A DNA stretch of 64,000 nucleotides from Aliigemmobacter aestuarii (GTDB lineage: Bacteria > Pseudomonadota > Alphaproteobacteria > Rhodobacterales > Rhodobacteraceae): positions 1,765,760 to 1,829,759 of the forward strand of contig NZ_SSND01000001.1 of the NCBI RefSeq assembly GCF_004799285.1, given 5' to 3'. Position 1 is the stretch's first letter. Each line of letters begins with the position of its first letter. The translations under genes were made by a program, and so were the position numbers. Of the stretch, positions 8,538 through 17,101 are shown piece after piece. The notes beneath the pieces were generated by a model. The model saw nothing but the letters and a program-made list of their open reading frames with translations. It ran no database searches and was not told where the DNA came from.

Positions 8538-9871
8538 CGACCTGCTCGTCTTGTGCCGTCCGGATGAACCCATGCTAGCAGAAACAGTCCGACAAGGAAC
8601 AGGGCTATCAAAGGTGTGATCCCGATGCGCTGCGATCCGCTGATGTCGGTGACGATGGCGATCAGCAGCGGTGCAAGGAAGGACGTGGCCTTGCCGGTCA
8701 GGGCATAAAGCCCGAACGCCTCGTTCATCCGGTCCGGGTCGGACTGGCGGATCATCATCGTCCGGCTTGAGGATTGCAGCGCGCCGCCGGCCGCACCGAT
8801 CAGCCCGCCGAGGACGTAGAAGGCGATATCGGGCAGGGCGCTGTCGGGCCCCACGGGCATGCCGAACACCGCCTCGCGCGAGACAAAGACGATCCCCAGG
8901 GCGACAAGGGTCAGCACGATCAGGCAGAAGGCGATCACCGGCTTGGGGCCGCGCGCGCTGTCGGCGTGGCCGCCAAGCCAGGCGAACAATGCGCCGGTCA
9001 GCGCGGCCAGAATACCGAACACCCCCATCTGGATCGGCTGCCAGCCCAGCATCCCCGCCGCATAGATGCCGCCGAATGTGTACATCCCGTTCAGCGCATC
9101 GCGATAGAACATCGAGGACATCAGATAGGCAAAAAGGCTCTGGCGCGCGGGCAGGCTGCGCAGCGTGCCCATCAGGTCGGGCACCGCCCGCCGGGCCGCC
9201 GTCAGAACGGGCATCCCCCGGCGCTTCGGTTCCTTCACCCACAGGAAGAACGGGATCATGAAGACGATATACCAGATCGCCGTCAGCGGCCCGACCGCCC
9301 GCGTGCCTTCCCGCTCGGCACTGTCAAGGCCAAGGATCGGGTCGATTCCGATCAGGGTCTTTCCGCCCGCGGAATCGTCGAACAGCACCAACATGACGAC
9401 CAGCGCCAGCACCCCGCCGATATAACCGAAGGCCCAGCCCGAACCCGAGATCCTGCCCATGTCCTCGGCCGGACCAAGATCGGGCATCAGCGCGTTGGTG
9501 AAATTGGTGGCGAATTCCATCCCGATCAGGCCAATCCCGAAGAAGATCATCACCGTCCAGATGTTCATGTCGTCGGGGTGGGCCAGCCACAGCCCCCAGG
9601 CGCCCACGACATACATGATCGAGAACAGCCAGATGAACGGCATCTGCCCGCGCGCATTGTCGGCGATGGCCCCAAGGATGGGCGAGAAGATGGCAATCAG
9701 CACACCGGCCAGCGCGATGCCATAGCCCCAGATCGCCTGCGCCTCGGTCCCGTCGCCGATCACTTGGGTGATGTAGGGGCCGAAGATGAAGGTCAGCAGC
9801 AGTGTGTTGTAGGGCTGGCTGGCCCAGTCGAAGAAGTACCAACCCCAGATGCGCTTTCGGGCACTTGTCAT
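8534..9871 (-). CDS. MFS transporter, UMF1/Atg22-like family
   Basis: A 445-residue inner-membrane transporter with about twelve hydrophobic segments. The N-terminal WGWYFFDWASQPYNTL is the recognisable hallmark of the UMF1/Atg22-like branch of the major facilitator superfamily; FANSPF-like variants occur in relatives. The substrate is unknown; fungal Atg22 exports amino acids from the vacuole. Start ATG 9871 is preferred over a 17-codon longer frame because the hydrophobic core begins here and GGAAGG stands about 12 bases upstream. It is the first gene of an operon with mepA (ATGA overlap) and the esterase-like gene. That context may suggest a cell-wall breakdown product as cargo, which is only inference. 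Confidence 0.82.
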   Translation of the reverse strand: MTSARKRIWGWYFFDWASQPYNTLLLTFIFGPYITQVIGDGTEAQAIWGYGIALAGVLIAIFSPILGAIADNARGQMPFIWLFSIMYVVGAWGLWLAHPDDMNIWTVMIFFGIGLIGMEFATNFTNALMPDLGPAEDMGRISGSGWAFGYIGGVLALVVMLVLFDDSAGGKTLIGIDPILGLDSAEREGTRAVGPLTAIWYIVFMIPFFLWVKEPKRRGMPVLTAARRAVPDLMGTLRSLPARQSLFAYLMSSMFYRDALNGMYTFGGIYAAGMLGWQPIQMGVFGILAALTGALFAWLGGHADSARGPKPVIAFCLIVLTLVALGIVFVSREAVFGMPVGPDSALPDIAFYVLGGLIGAAGGALQSSSRTMMIRQSDPDRMNEAFGLYALTGKATSFLAPLLIAIVTDISGSQRIGITPLIALFLVGLFLLAWVHPDGTRRAGR

Positions 9872-9965
9872 GATGCGTCGCTTCCTTCCCTGTCGCCGCC
9901 GCCGATGAAGCCCGAAAGGCATCGCTCTGGCAAGGGCAAGGCTGCGGCCCCGGTCAGGCCCCCGC

Positions 9966-10496
9966 TCAGGCCTGCGGTGGCCAGGGGCGCATCGCGTCGG
10001 CGTCGATCCAGGCCTGCACCCAGTCGGGCAGCGGCGGGCTTTCTTCGCTCAGGCCCATGGCGCGCAGCACGCGGGCGGGCTCCACGATCCCTTCGGCGGA
10101 TGTCACCGCGCCGCGCAACAGCATGTGCCCGGTACATTCGCCGCCGCGCCACATGGATTGTTCCATGTAGATGAACCGCCTGTCCCAGCCGATGCAGCGG
10201 CTGCGCATCTCGATCCGGTGGAAGGCTTTGACCCGCTTGCGATACCGCGTCGAGGCACCGGCGACGGCGATGCCCCAGCCGTTCGCCTTCAGCGCCCCGG
10301 CAAGCCCGGTGCGCATGGCAAGCGGGATGCGCCCCAGGTCGAACAGCGTCAGCGTCCGGCCGTTGTTCAGTTCCATCCAGGGGTCGATATCCCAGGGCCA
10401 GCAGATGTGGTGGCTGACATGTGTGCCGAGGATCGGCAGGTCGGGCGCCTTGCGGAACTTCAAGGCTTCCTTGGCGAGGCGGAAATAGGGGTACAT
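9966..10496 (-). CDS. Acyl-CoA thioesterase-like hotdog-fold protein
   Basis: A 176-residue cytoplasmic protein of the 4HBT/THEM6-like thioesterase group. Features seen: the N-terminal THVSHHICWPWDIDPWMELNNGRTLTLFDLGR, which matches the hotdog helix region with a conserved Asp and Asn, then beta-strand blocks (RYRKRVKAFHRIEMRSRCIGWDRRFIYMEQSMW). Family members hydrolyse acyl-CoA esters, but the chain length is not predictable here. It stands alone, divergent from yggT and 94 bases before the MFS gene on the same strand. Confidence 0.75.
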   Translation of the reverse strand: MYPYFRLAKEALKFRKAPDLPILGTHVSHHICWPWDIDPWMELNNGRTLTLFDLGRIPLAMRTGLAGALKANGWGIAVAGASTRYRKRVKAFHRIEMRSRCIGWDRRFIYMEQSMWRGGECTGHMLLRGAVTSAEGIVEPARVLRAMGLSEESPPLPDWVQAWIDADAMRPWPPQA

Positions 10497-10667
10497 GCGA
10501 GGCTCCGTTCAGCAATCGCCCTGCCCCGGCGCGCGGCGAAGGTCAAGCGGGACGCTGCGGCAAGTTTGACCCGGCGGCGCGATTTCCGGTTCTGGTGGTT
10601 GCTTCGATAGGGGTGGCGCGTTACCTAGACCACAACAGATTGTGCCGCCCCAAAGTGGAGCCCGAAC

Positions 10668-10952
10668 GTGACATCCCTCATGCAGATCCTGCTTCTGGTT
10701 CTGAACATCGCGCAGTTCATCATTCTGGCGCATATCATCGTGAGCTGGCTGATCAACTTTCAGGTGCTGAACCCCCGCCAGCCGCTTGTAGGGCAGATCT
10801 GGTTCGGGCTGAGCCGGCTTCTGGACCCGATCTATGACCGCGTCCGGGCGTTCCTGCCGGCCACCGGCGGTCTGGATTTCGCGCCGCTGATCGTGCTTCT
10901 GGCGGTCTATGCGGCAAAGATCGTGGTGGTGAACAACCTCTACGCCTTCTGA
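10668..10952 (+). CDS. YggT family membrane protein
   Basis: A 94-residue inner-membrane protein with two hydrophobic helices (about residues 5-30 and 68-90). The intervening motif NPRQPLVGQIWFGLSRLLDPIYDRVRAFLP is the YggT signature. YggT proteins have been linked to osmotic or potassium tolerance and to division or plastid-type segregation, but the molecular role is not established. The start is GTG 10668 with GGAG 8 bases upstream; the next Met is residue 5. recQ follows after 16 bases, so co-transcription is likely. Confidence 0.88.
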   Translation: MTSLMQILLLVLNIAQFIILAHIIVSWLINFQVLNPRQPLVGQIWFGLSRLLDPIYDRVRAFLPATGGLDFAPLIVLLAVYAAKIVVVNNLYAF

Positions 10953-10968
10953 TCCCGTCTGTCCGGCC

Positions 10969-13011
10969 ATGCAGCATCCCCGTTCCCTTCTGGCGCAGGT
11001 CTTCGGCTTTGATGCCTTCCGGCCGGGGCAGGAAGAGATCGTGCAGGCCGTCCTGGAAGGGCGCGATACGCTTGCGATCATGCCCACCGGCGGGGGAAAG
11101 TCGCTCTGCTTCCAGTTGCCGGCGCTGTGCCGCGAGGGCGTGACCGTGGTCATATCGCCCCTGATTGCGCTGATGCGGGATCAGGTCCGATCGCTGCGCG
11201 AAGCGGGGGTCGAGGCGGGCGCCCTGACATCGGGTAACACCGACGAGGAAACCGAGGCGGTCTTCCGCGCGCTGGATGATCGTCGGCTGAAGCTTCTCTA
11301 TATCGCCCCCGAACGCCTTGCATCGGGCGCCACGACACAGATGCTGCGCCGCGTGGGGTGCGGCCTGATTGCCGTGGACGAGGCCCATTGCGTCAGCCAG
11401 TGGGGCCATGACTTTCGCCCCGATTACCTGCGCATCGGCGATCTGCGCCGGTCGCTAGGCGTGCCGCTGGCCGCATTCACCGCCACTGCCGACGAAGAGA
11501 CCCGGGCCGAGATCGTCAACCGCCTGTTCGAAGGGCGCGAACCCGCCACCTTCCTGCGCGGGTTCGACCGGCCGAACATCCACCTGGCCTTTGCGGTGAA
11601 AGACAACCCGCGCCGCCAGATCCTTGATTTCGCCGCCGCACGGCGTGGGCAGTCGGGCATCGTTTATTGCGGCACGCGCGCCAAGACCGAAACGCTGGCG
11701 CAGGCGCTGTGCGAAGCGGGTCACGCCGCCTGCCACTACCATGGCGGGATGGAGGCCGACGAACGCCGCCGGGTCGAGGTGCGCTTTCAGCAGGAAGACG
11801 GGCTGATCGTGGTGGCGACCGTGGCCTTTGGCATGGGGATCGACAAGCCCGACATCCGCTGGGTGGCACATGCCGACCTGCCCAAGTCGATCGAGGGCTA
11901 TTACCAGGAGATCGGTCGCGCCGGGCGCGATGGCGCGGCCGCGGAAACCCTTACGCTGTTTGGCCCCGATGACATCCGCCTGCGCCGGGGGCAGATCGAC
12001 GAAGGCCTTGCCCCGCCCGATCGCAAGCAGGCCGATCACGGCCGGCTCAATGCCCTTCTTGGTCTGGCCGAGGCGACGGGATGCCGACGGCAGGTCCTGT
12101 TGCGCTATTTCGGCGAGGACCCTGCGCCTTGCGGTAATTGCGATCTGTGCGACCGCCCGGCGCTGCTGTTCGATGCAACCGAAGCGGTGCGCAAGGCGCT
12201 GTCGGCCATCCTGCGCACCGGGGAAAGTTTCGGGGCAGGCCATCTGATCGATATTCTGACCGGGCAGGCGACCGACAAGGTGCGCCAGCGCGGCCATGAT
12301 GCCCTGCCCACCTTCGGCGTCGGGCGCGAGCTGACGAAACCCGCATGGGGTGCGGTCTTCCGGCAGATGATGGGGCGCGATTTCGTCCGTCCCGATCCGG
12401 AACGCCACGGCGCGCTGGTCATGACCGATGCCGCCCGTCCCGTCCTGCGCGGCGAGGAGGGCGTGACCTTCCGTCGTGACAGTGTGGCCGCGGCCGGCCC
12501 CCGGCCCGCCGTGCGCGCCCTTGTCAGTGACGAGGATGCGCCGCTTCTGTCCGCGCTCAAGGCCAAGAGGCGCGCCCTGGCCGAAGCAGCGGGCGTGCCT
12601 GCCTATGTGATATTTCCCGACCGGACGCTGATCGAGATGGCCGAACGCCGCCCTGCCACGCTGGACGAGATGGCGCAGGTGTCCGGCGTGGGGGCGAAGA
12701 AGCTGGAAAGCTATGGCGCGGCCTTCCTTGGGGTGATCGCCGGCGCGGCCACGCCCTTGCATCCGCAGCGGATGCGGCTGGCGGGCAAGCCTGCGGGTGC
12801 CCTGTTCGACCGCCTGGCCGAGGCGCAGCTGCGCCTGATGCGGGGCGAGGATGGCACCGGCAAGCCGCTTTCGCTGTCGCAATCGGCGCTGCGCAAGATC
12901 GCCGAGGCGCGGCCCTCGACCCTGTCCGATCTGGATCGCGTGGGCGACCTTGGGCCCGCAAAACTGGAACGGTTCGGACCCGCCTTTCTTGCCGTTATTG
13001 CCGAGGAGTAG
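10969..13011 (+). CDS. recQ: ATP-dependent DNA helicase RecQ with two HRDC-like domains
   Basis: 3'-5' DNA helicase acting in recombination and replication-fork repair. The 680 residues hold: helicase lobe 1 with the aromatic-Gln region FGFDAFRPGQEEIV, Walker A MPTGGGKS (about residues 41-48) and VDEAHC; lobe 2 with GIVYCGTR and QEIGRAGRDG; and a zinc-binding RQC region (C-RRQ, then CGNCDLC, near residues 366-395). The C-terminus carries one HRDC domain (about 525-590) and a second, similar one (about 605-678). E. coli RecQ has about 609 residues and one HRDC. The start is the ATG 16 bases after yggT, with a weak ribosome site. Confidence 0.95.
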   Translation: MQHPRSLLAQVFGFDAFRPGQEEIVQAVLEGRDTLAIMPTGGGKSLCFQLPALCREGVTVVISPLIALMRDQVRSLREAGVEAGALTSGNTDEETEAVFRALDDRRLKLLYIAPERLASGATTQMLRRVGCGLIAVDEAHCVSQWGHDFRPDYLRIGDLRRSLGVPLAAFTATADEETRAEIVNRLFEGREPATFLRGFDRPNIHLAFAVKDNPRRQILDFAAARRGQSGIVYCGTRAKTETLAQALCEAGHAACHYHGGMEADERRRVEVRFQQEDGLIVVATVAFGMGIDKPDIRWVAHADLPKSIEGYYQEIGRAGRDGAAAETLTLFGPDDIRLRRGQIDEGLAPPDRKQADHGRLNALLGLAEATGCRRQVLLRYFGEDPAPCGNCDLCDRPALLFDATEAVRKALSAILRTGESFGAGHLIDILTGQATDKVRQRGHDALPTFGVGRELTKPAWGAVFRQMMGRDFVRPDPERHGALVMTDAARPVLRGEEGVTFRRDSVAAAGPRPAVRALVSDEDAPLLSALKAKRRALAEAAGVPAYVIFPDRTLIEMAERRPATLDEMAQVSGVGAKKLESYGAAFLGVIAGAATPLHPQRMRLAGKPAGALFDRLAEAQLRLMRGEDGTGKPLSLSQSALRKIAEARPSTLSDLDRVGDLGPAKLERFGPAFLAVIAEE

Positions 13012-13015
13012 GACA

Positions 13016-13807
13016 ATGCTCTGTGTGATTTCCCCCGCCAAGCGGCTGGATGCAAAACCGCGTGTCCTTCCGGGCGCCCCCGAAGAAACCCGCCCGGCCT
13101 TTGCCGATCGCGCGCGCGATCTTGCGTCGCTGGCCCGTTGCCTGACGGTTTCGGAACTGCGCCAGCTGATGCACATTTCGGAACCTCTGGCGCGGATGAA
13201 TGCCGAACGTTTCGCGGCCTTCGGGTCGCAGGACGCCGCCTCAGCAATCAGCCTTTTCGCCGGCGACACCTACACCGGGCTTGAGGCGCGGACGATGGAT
13301 GCCGATGCGCTTCGCTGGGCGCAATCGCACCTGCGCATTCTGTCCGGGCTTTACGGGCTCTTGCGTCCGTTCGACAGGATCGAACCGCACCGGCTGGAAA
13401 TGGGCAGCCGTCTGGCCAATCCGGCGGGCGCTGACCTTTACGCCTTCTGGGGCGACCGTATCGCGCGGGCCCTGAACGACGCGGCCGAGGCGGCCGATAC
13501 CGGCGTTCTGGTGAACTGTGCCTCGGTCGAATACTTCACCGCGGTCGACCGGTCGGCGCTGAGGCTGCGGGTGATCACGCCGGTCTTTCTGGATGAACGG
13601 CCCGAGGGCGATGCGCGTGTGGTCAGCTTCTGGGCCAAGCGGGCGCGCGGGGCGATGGCGCGCTTCATGGCCGAACACCGGCTGACCGATCCCGAAGACC
13701 TGCGCGGTTTTTCCGCGGGCGGCTACGGGTATCGGCCGGACCTTTCGGACGGGGACAGCTGGGTTTTCCTGCGCCCGCTTGCCGCGCAAGAGACGACGGC
13801 GGCCTAG
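13016..13807 (+). CDS. yaaA: Peroxide stress protein YaaA (DUF328)
   Basis: In E. coli YaaA limits intracellular unincorporated iron and so Fenton damage during peroxide stress; it also binds DNA. This 263-residue protein shows the family blocks: N-terminal MLCVISPAKRLD, FTGLEARTM-like GDTYTGL, LSGLYGLLRPFDRIEPHRLEMG in the centre, NCASVEYF, and the C-terminal SFWAKRARGAMARFM. The start is ATG 13016, four bases after the recQ stop, so it is probably translated from the same mRNA. A longer frame from 12851 is recQ shadow. Its TAG overlaps the TAG of tspO on the other strand in a shared CTAG. Confidence 0.92.
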   Translation: MLCVISPAKRLDAKPRVLPGAPEETRPAFADRARDLASLARCLTVSELRQLMHISEPLARMNAERFAAFGSQDAASAISLFAGDTYTGLEARTMDADALRWAQSHLRILSGLYGLLRPFDRIEPHRLEMGSRLANPAGADLYAFWGDRIARALNDAAEAADTGVLVNCASVEYFTAVDRSALRLRVITPVFLDERPEGDARVVSFWAKRARGAMARFMAEHRLTDPEDLRGFSAGGYGYRPDLSDGDSWVFLRPLAAQETTAA

Positions 13808-14247
13808 TTCAGCACCGCAATTGAGGCATTCAGCACGGTCGCGAAGGCAACCCAGGCCGAATAGGGCGCGAAAAGCAGCGCCGTGAACCTGTCGCGTGGC
13901 CATTCCGCCCGGATGAAGGCCAGGATCGCCACCAGCAGAAGCACGATCACGACAAGGCCCGACCAAGGCGCCCCGAGGCCGAAATAGACCGGGGTCCAGG
14001 TCAGGTTCAGGGCCATCTGCAACAGCCACAGCCGGAAGGCGCCGCCATCCAGATAGCTGCGCGCCCCGGCCCAGCCGATCAGGACGTAAAGCACCGTCCA
14101 GACCGGGCCGAACAGCCAGTCCGGCGGTGCGAAGAAGGGGCGGATGACATCGGCATATCCCTGTCCGGGCACGACGAAAAATCCCATCGCCGCGCCACTC
14201 GCCATGGTGCCGATGATGAACAGAAGGTGGACCATCCGGCGGGACAT
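13804..14247 (-). CDS. tspO: Tryptophan-rich sensory protein TspO/MBR family
   Basis: Five-helix membrane protein. In Rhodobacter TspO is an outer-membrane regulator that affects photosynthesis gene expression and tetrapyrrole export. From ATG 14247 the product has 147 residues with five hydrophobic segments. The family's aromatic motifs are FFAPPDWLFGPVWTVLYVLIG and LQMALNLTWTPVYFGL, plus a Trp in the last helix (PYSAWVAF). The longer frame from 14301 adds 18 polar residues and is less likely. It converges on yaaA with overlapping stops. Confidence 0.9.
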   Translation of the reverse strand: MSRRMVHLLFIIGTMASGAAMGFFVVPGQGYADVIRPFFAPPDWLFGPVWTVLYVLIGWAGARSYLDGGAFRLWLLQMALNLTWTPVYFGLGAPWSGLVVIVLLLVAILAFIRAEWPRDRFTALLFAPYSAWVAFATVLNASIAVLN

Positions 14248-14339
14248 GTGCGGGATTCCTGATTGGCGACCTGCCCCTGAACATGGGGCGCAGCGCCGCA
14301 CGGATCAACCCTGCACTGATAAACCCACGGGCACCGGGG

Positions 14340-16940
14340 TCACCCTACCGCCACCGTGCGGGTATCGTCGCCCAGGCCTGCGTCCTCGTCAGGCGCCGGG
14401 TTGCCCACTGGCGCACGCACGGTCGATGGCGCAAATTCCGCGATGGCGGCGGTGATGGCGGTCTTTCGCAGCGGTTTGGTCAGGTATCGGTCCATCCCCG
14501 CGGCAAGGATGGCTTCGGCGTCGCCGTCCATCGCATGGGCGGTCAGGGCGACGATCGGCACCGTCCTGCCCGAACCCGTCTCGATCGCGCGGATGGCCAT
14601 CGCGGCCTCGCGCCCGTCCATTTCCGGCATCGAGATATCCATGAAGATCAGGTCGGGATGGAATGTCCCGAACAGGTCCACCGCCTCGCGTCCGTTACCG
14701 GCGAAGGCAAGGTCGATGTCGAGATCCCGCACCATCTTGCGGAAGACAAGCTGGTTGGTGCGGTTGTCCTCGGCCGCCAGAACCCGCATTTGCCGAAGGG
14801 GCACAGAGGCCGCCAGCGACAGGCGCCGCACCGGCGCCGTGGCGGGAACCTCGGCCGACAGTTCCTGCAATCGCCGGAAAAGATCGGCCCGCAGAACCGG
14901 TTTTTGCAGGATCGCGGCCAGTTCCGGGGCGCCGGGGGCGGATCTGGCCTCGGCGGAATGGGTCGATAGCAGGATGACGGGCATCCGGTGGCCCGCCGCG
15001 CGGATCGCCGCCGTCAGGGCGATGCCGTCCATGTCGGGCATTTCGTGATCGGTGATCACCACATCCGGCGCCGGGTCTGCCGCAAGGCTGGCCATCGCCT
15101 CGGCCCCCGACCGGCACAGCGTGACGGCAAGGCCGCAGGTGATCAGCTGGCGTTCCAGTATGGTGCGGTTGATGAACTTGTCATCGACCACAAGCGCGCG
15201 TTTCAGCGTGACCGGCAGATGGGCCGGGGCCGGGTCCTCGGCCACCGGCAGCGACAGGCGGAACCCAAAGCACGACCCCTGCCCCGGTTCGCTGTCAACC
15301 CACACCGCCCCGCCCATGCGTTCCACCAGACGCCGCGTGATCGCAAGGCCAAGTCCGGTTCCCTCGAACTTGCGGTTCGACTGTTCCTCGACCTGATTGA
15401 ACTCGCCGAAGATGTGGTCGAGATGGTCGGGCGATATCCCGATGCCGGTATCCTCGACCGTGATGTGCAACCGCTGGCTGCCGTCTTCCGCCTCAAGCCC
15501 CACGACGCGCACAAGGACATGGCCGCGTTCGGTGAACTTCACCGCATTGCCCATCAGGTTGGTCAGAACCTGCCGGATGCGCCCCGGATCGCCGACATAA
15601 AGCGTGGGCAGGAACAGGTCGAAGTCGATCATCAGGTCGATGCCCTTGGCCCGCGCACGGGGCTGCAGCAGCATGGCGACCTCATGGATGGTGCGTTCAA
15701 GGTCGAAGGGTTCAGGGTGGAGGCTGACACGTTCGGCTTCAAGCTTGGAATAGTCGAGAATGTCATTGATGATGACCAGAAGCGCCTCGCCCGAAGACCG
15801 GATCGTTTCGGCAAACAGGCGCTGTTCCTCGGTCAGGTCGGTATCGCACAACAGTTCCGCCATCCCGACGACGCCATTCATTGGCGTGCGGATTTCGTGG
15901 CTCATGTTGGCGAGGAAGGCGGATTTGGCGCGGTTTGCCGCCTCGGCCGCGTCGCGGGCGGCTTCCAGCGCCTCCTGCTGCGCCTTGAGCGCGGTGATGT
16001 CCACCCGAAGGCCGACGCGCCCGCCGTCGGGCGTTTCCTGTTCCATGATCCGCAGCCAGCGACCGTCGCCCAATCGCTGTTCAAGGTGGCTGAACGGCGC
16101 CGCGTGAAGCGCGAGCCGTTCGCGCAGCCAGTCCTCTTCACGTCCTTCGGCCTCGGCATACTGGCCCTGTGACAGGCCGTGCCGCAGGATATCCTCGAAC
16201 CGGGTGCCGGGCTGTATCGCCGGGGCGCTTTCGGGATAGATCTCGCGATAGCGCTGATTGCAGGTGATCAGGCGATCTTCGCGGTCGAACAGGACAAAGC
16301 CATCGGGGATCGCCTCGATCGCGGCCCAGATCCTCATCTGATCGGTGATGTCCAGCGCCAGCGTGACCATCCCGCCATCGCGCGTGCGCCTGTCCACCAG
16401 CTTGATCCAGTTGCCGCTGGAAAGGCGTATCGTGACGGCATCGAGCGCGTCTGATTCCCATCGGTGCAGCAAGCGGTTCTGCCAGTCGCCCGCGTCTTCG
16501 CCCTGCAGGTCGACGATCCCGCTTTCGGCGGCCAGACGCAGGATTTCGGCATAGCCGATGCCGGGCGCCACGGCGTGCCCCTCGAAGGTGGCAAGGTAGG
16601 CCCGGTTCGCGGCAACGAGGCAGCGGTTCGAATCGAACACGGCGAACCCGTCGCGAATCGTGTCGATGGAATCCCACAGCCGCCGTTCGGCGATCACGGC
16701 GGCGGTGTGGGCCTTTTCCAGATCCTCGACAAAGCGCAGGTTCTGCCCCTTGAGTTCCTGAGCCTGCGATTGCGCGGTGCGCACGGCGTGGCGTTGTTCC
16801 ACGATCTGTTCCGATAGGGCGCGCGCATGCAGGGCAAGCTTTTCGTTCGCGGCAAACAGTTCGCGGCTTTTCTGTTCCAGAAGCCGTTCCGCCGCCAGCC
16901 GCGCGCGCCGTTCCCTGGCCAGACGTTCCGCGAAATCCAT
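14340..16940 (-). CDS. Hybrid sensor histidine kinase (coiled coil, PAS, PAS, HisKA, HATPase, two receivers)
   Basis: An 866-residue soluble hybrid kinase with no membrane segment. It has an N-terminal coiled coil (about 1-85), PAS domain 1 (about 88-200), PAS domain 2 (about 205-320) and a HisKA with the phospho-accepting His348 (SHEIRTPMNG). The ATPase follows with its N box (MGNAVKF), DTGIGI and GTGLGLAI, then receiver 1 (VVDD, ITDHEMPDMDG, K in ILQKP) and receiver 2 (AEDN, FMDISMPEMDG, K in YLTKP). No Hpt domain and no adjacent response regulator are seen, so it needs a phosphotransfer partner elsewhere. Its signal, perhaps bound by PAS, is unknown. It is divergent from the macroglobulin gene. 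Confidence 0.92.
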   Translation of the reverse strand: MDFAERLARERRARLAAERLLEQKSRELFAANEKLALHARALSEQIVEQRHAVRTAQSQAQELKGQNLRFVEDLEKAHTAAVIAERRLWDSIDTIRDGFAVFDSNRCLVAANRAYLATFEGHAVAPGIGYAEILRLAAESGIVDLQGEDAGDWQNRLLHRWESDALDAVTIRLSSGNWIKLVDRRTRDGGMVTLALDITDQMRIWAAIEAIPDGFVLFDREDRLITCNQRYREIYPESAPAIQPGTRFEDILRHGLSQGQYAEAEGREEDWLRERLALHAAPFSHLEQRLGDGRWLRIMEQETPDGGRVGLRVDITALKAQQEALEAARDAAEAANRAKSAFLANMSHEIRTPMNGVVGMAELLCDTDLTEEQRLFAETIRSSGEALLVIINDILDYSKLEAERVSLHPEPFDLERTIHEVAMLLQPRARAKGIDLMIDFDLFLPTLYVGDPGRIRQVLTNLMGNAVKFTERGHVLVRVVGLEAEDGSQRLHITVEDTGIGISPDHLDHIFGEFNQVEEQSNRKFEGTGLGLAITRRLVERMGGAVWVDSEPGQGSCFGFRLSLPVAEDPAPAHLPVTLKRALVVDDKFINRTILERQLITCGLAVTLCRSGAEAMASLAADPAPDVVITDHEMPDMDGIALTAAIRAAGHRMPVILLSTHSAEARSAPGAPELAAILQKPVLRADLFRRLQELSAEVPATAPVRRLSLAASVPLRQMRVLAAEDNRTNQLVFRKMVRDLDIDLAFAGNGREAVDLFGTFHPDLIFMDISMPEMDGREAAMAIRAIETGSGRTVPIVALTAHAMDGDAEAILAAGMDRYLTKPLRKTAITAAIAEFAPSTVRAPVGNPAPDEDAGLGDDTRTVAVG

Positions 16941-17101
16941 CCCGTCGGCTCCCGTGCTTTCCCCTGTCCTGGCGCAACCCTATCGGCAACACAGTGAAGC
17001 AAACGTTAAGGATCGCGGGCATCGGGGTAAGGTTCGCCGTGCTTGCCAAGCGGGGGTACCACATGCCACGCTTTCCCCATTCCGAACCGGAGGATTTCAG
17101 A

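Noticed and set aside
8538..9242. An upstream extension of the MepA frame
   Set aside because: It runs in another frame of the MFS gene; a good signal peptide starts at ATG 8537.
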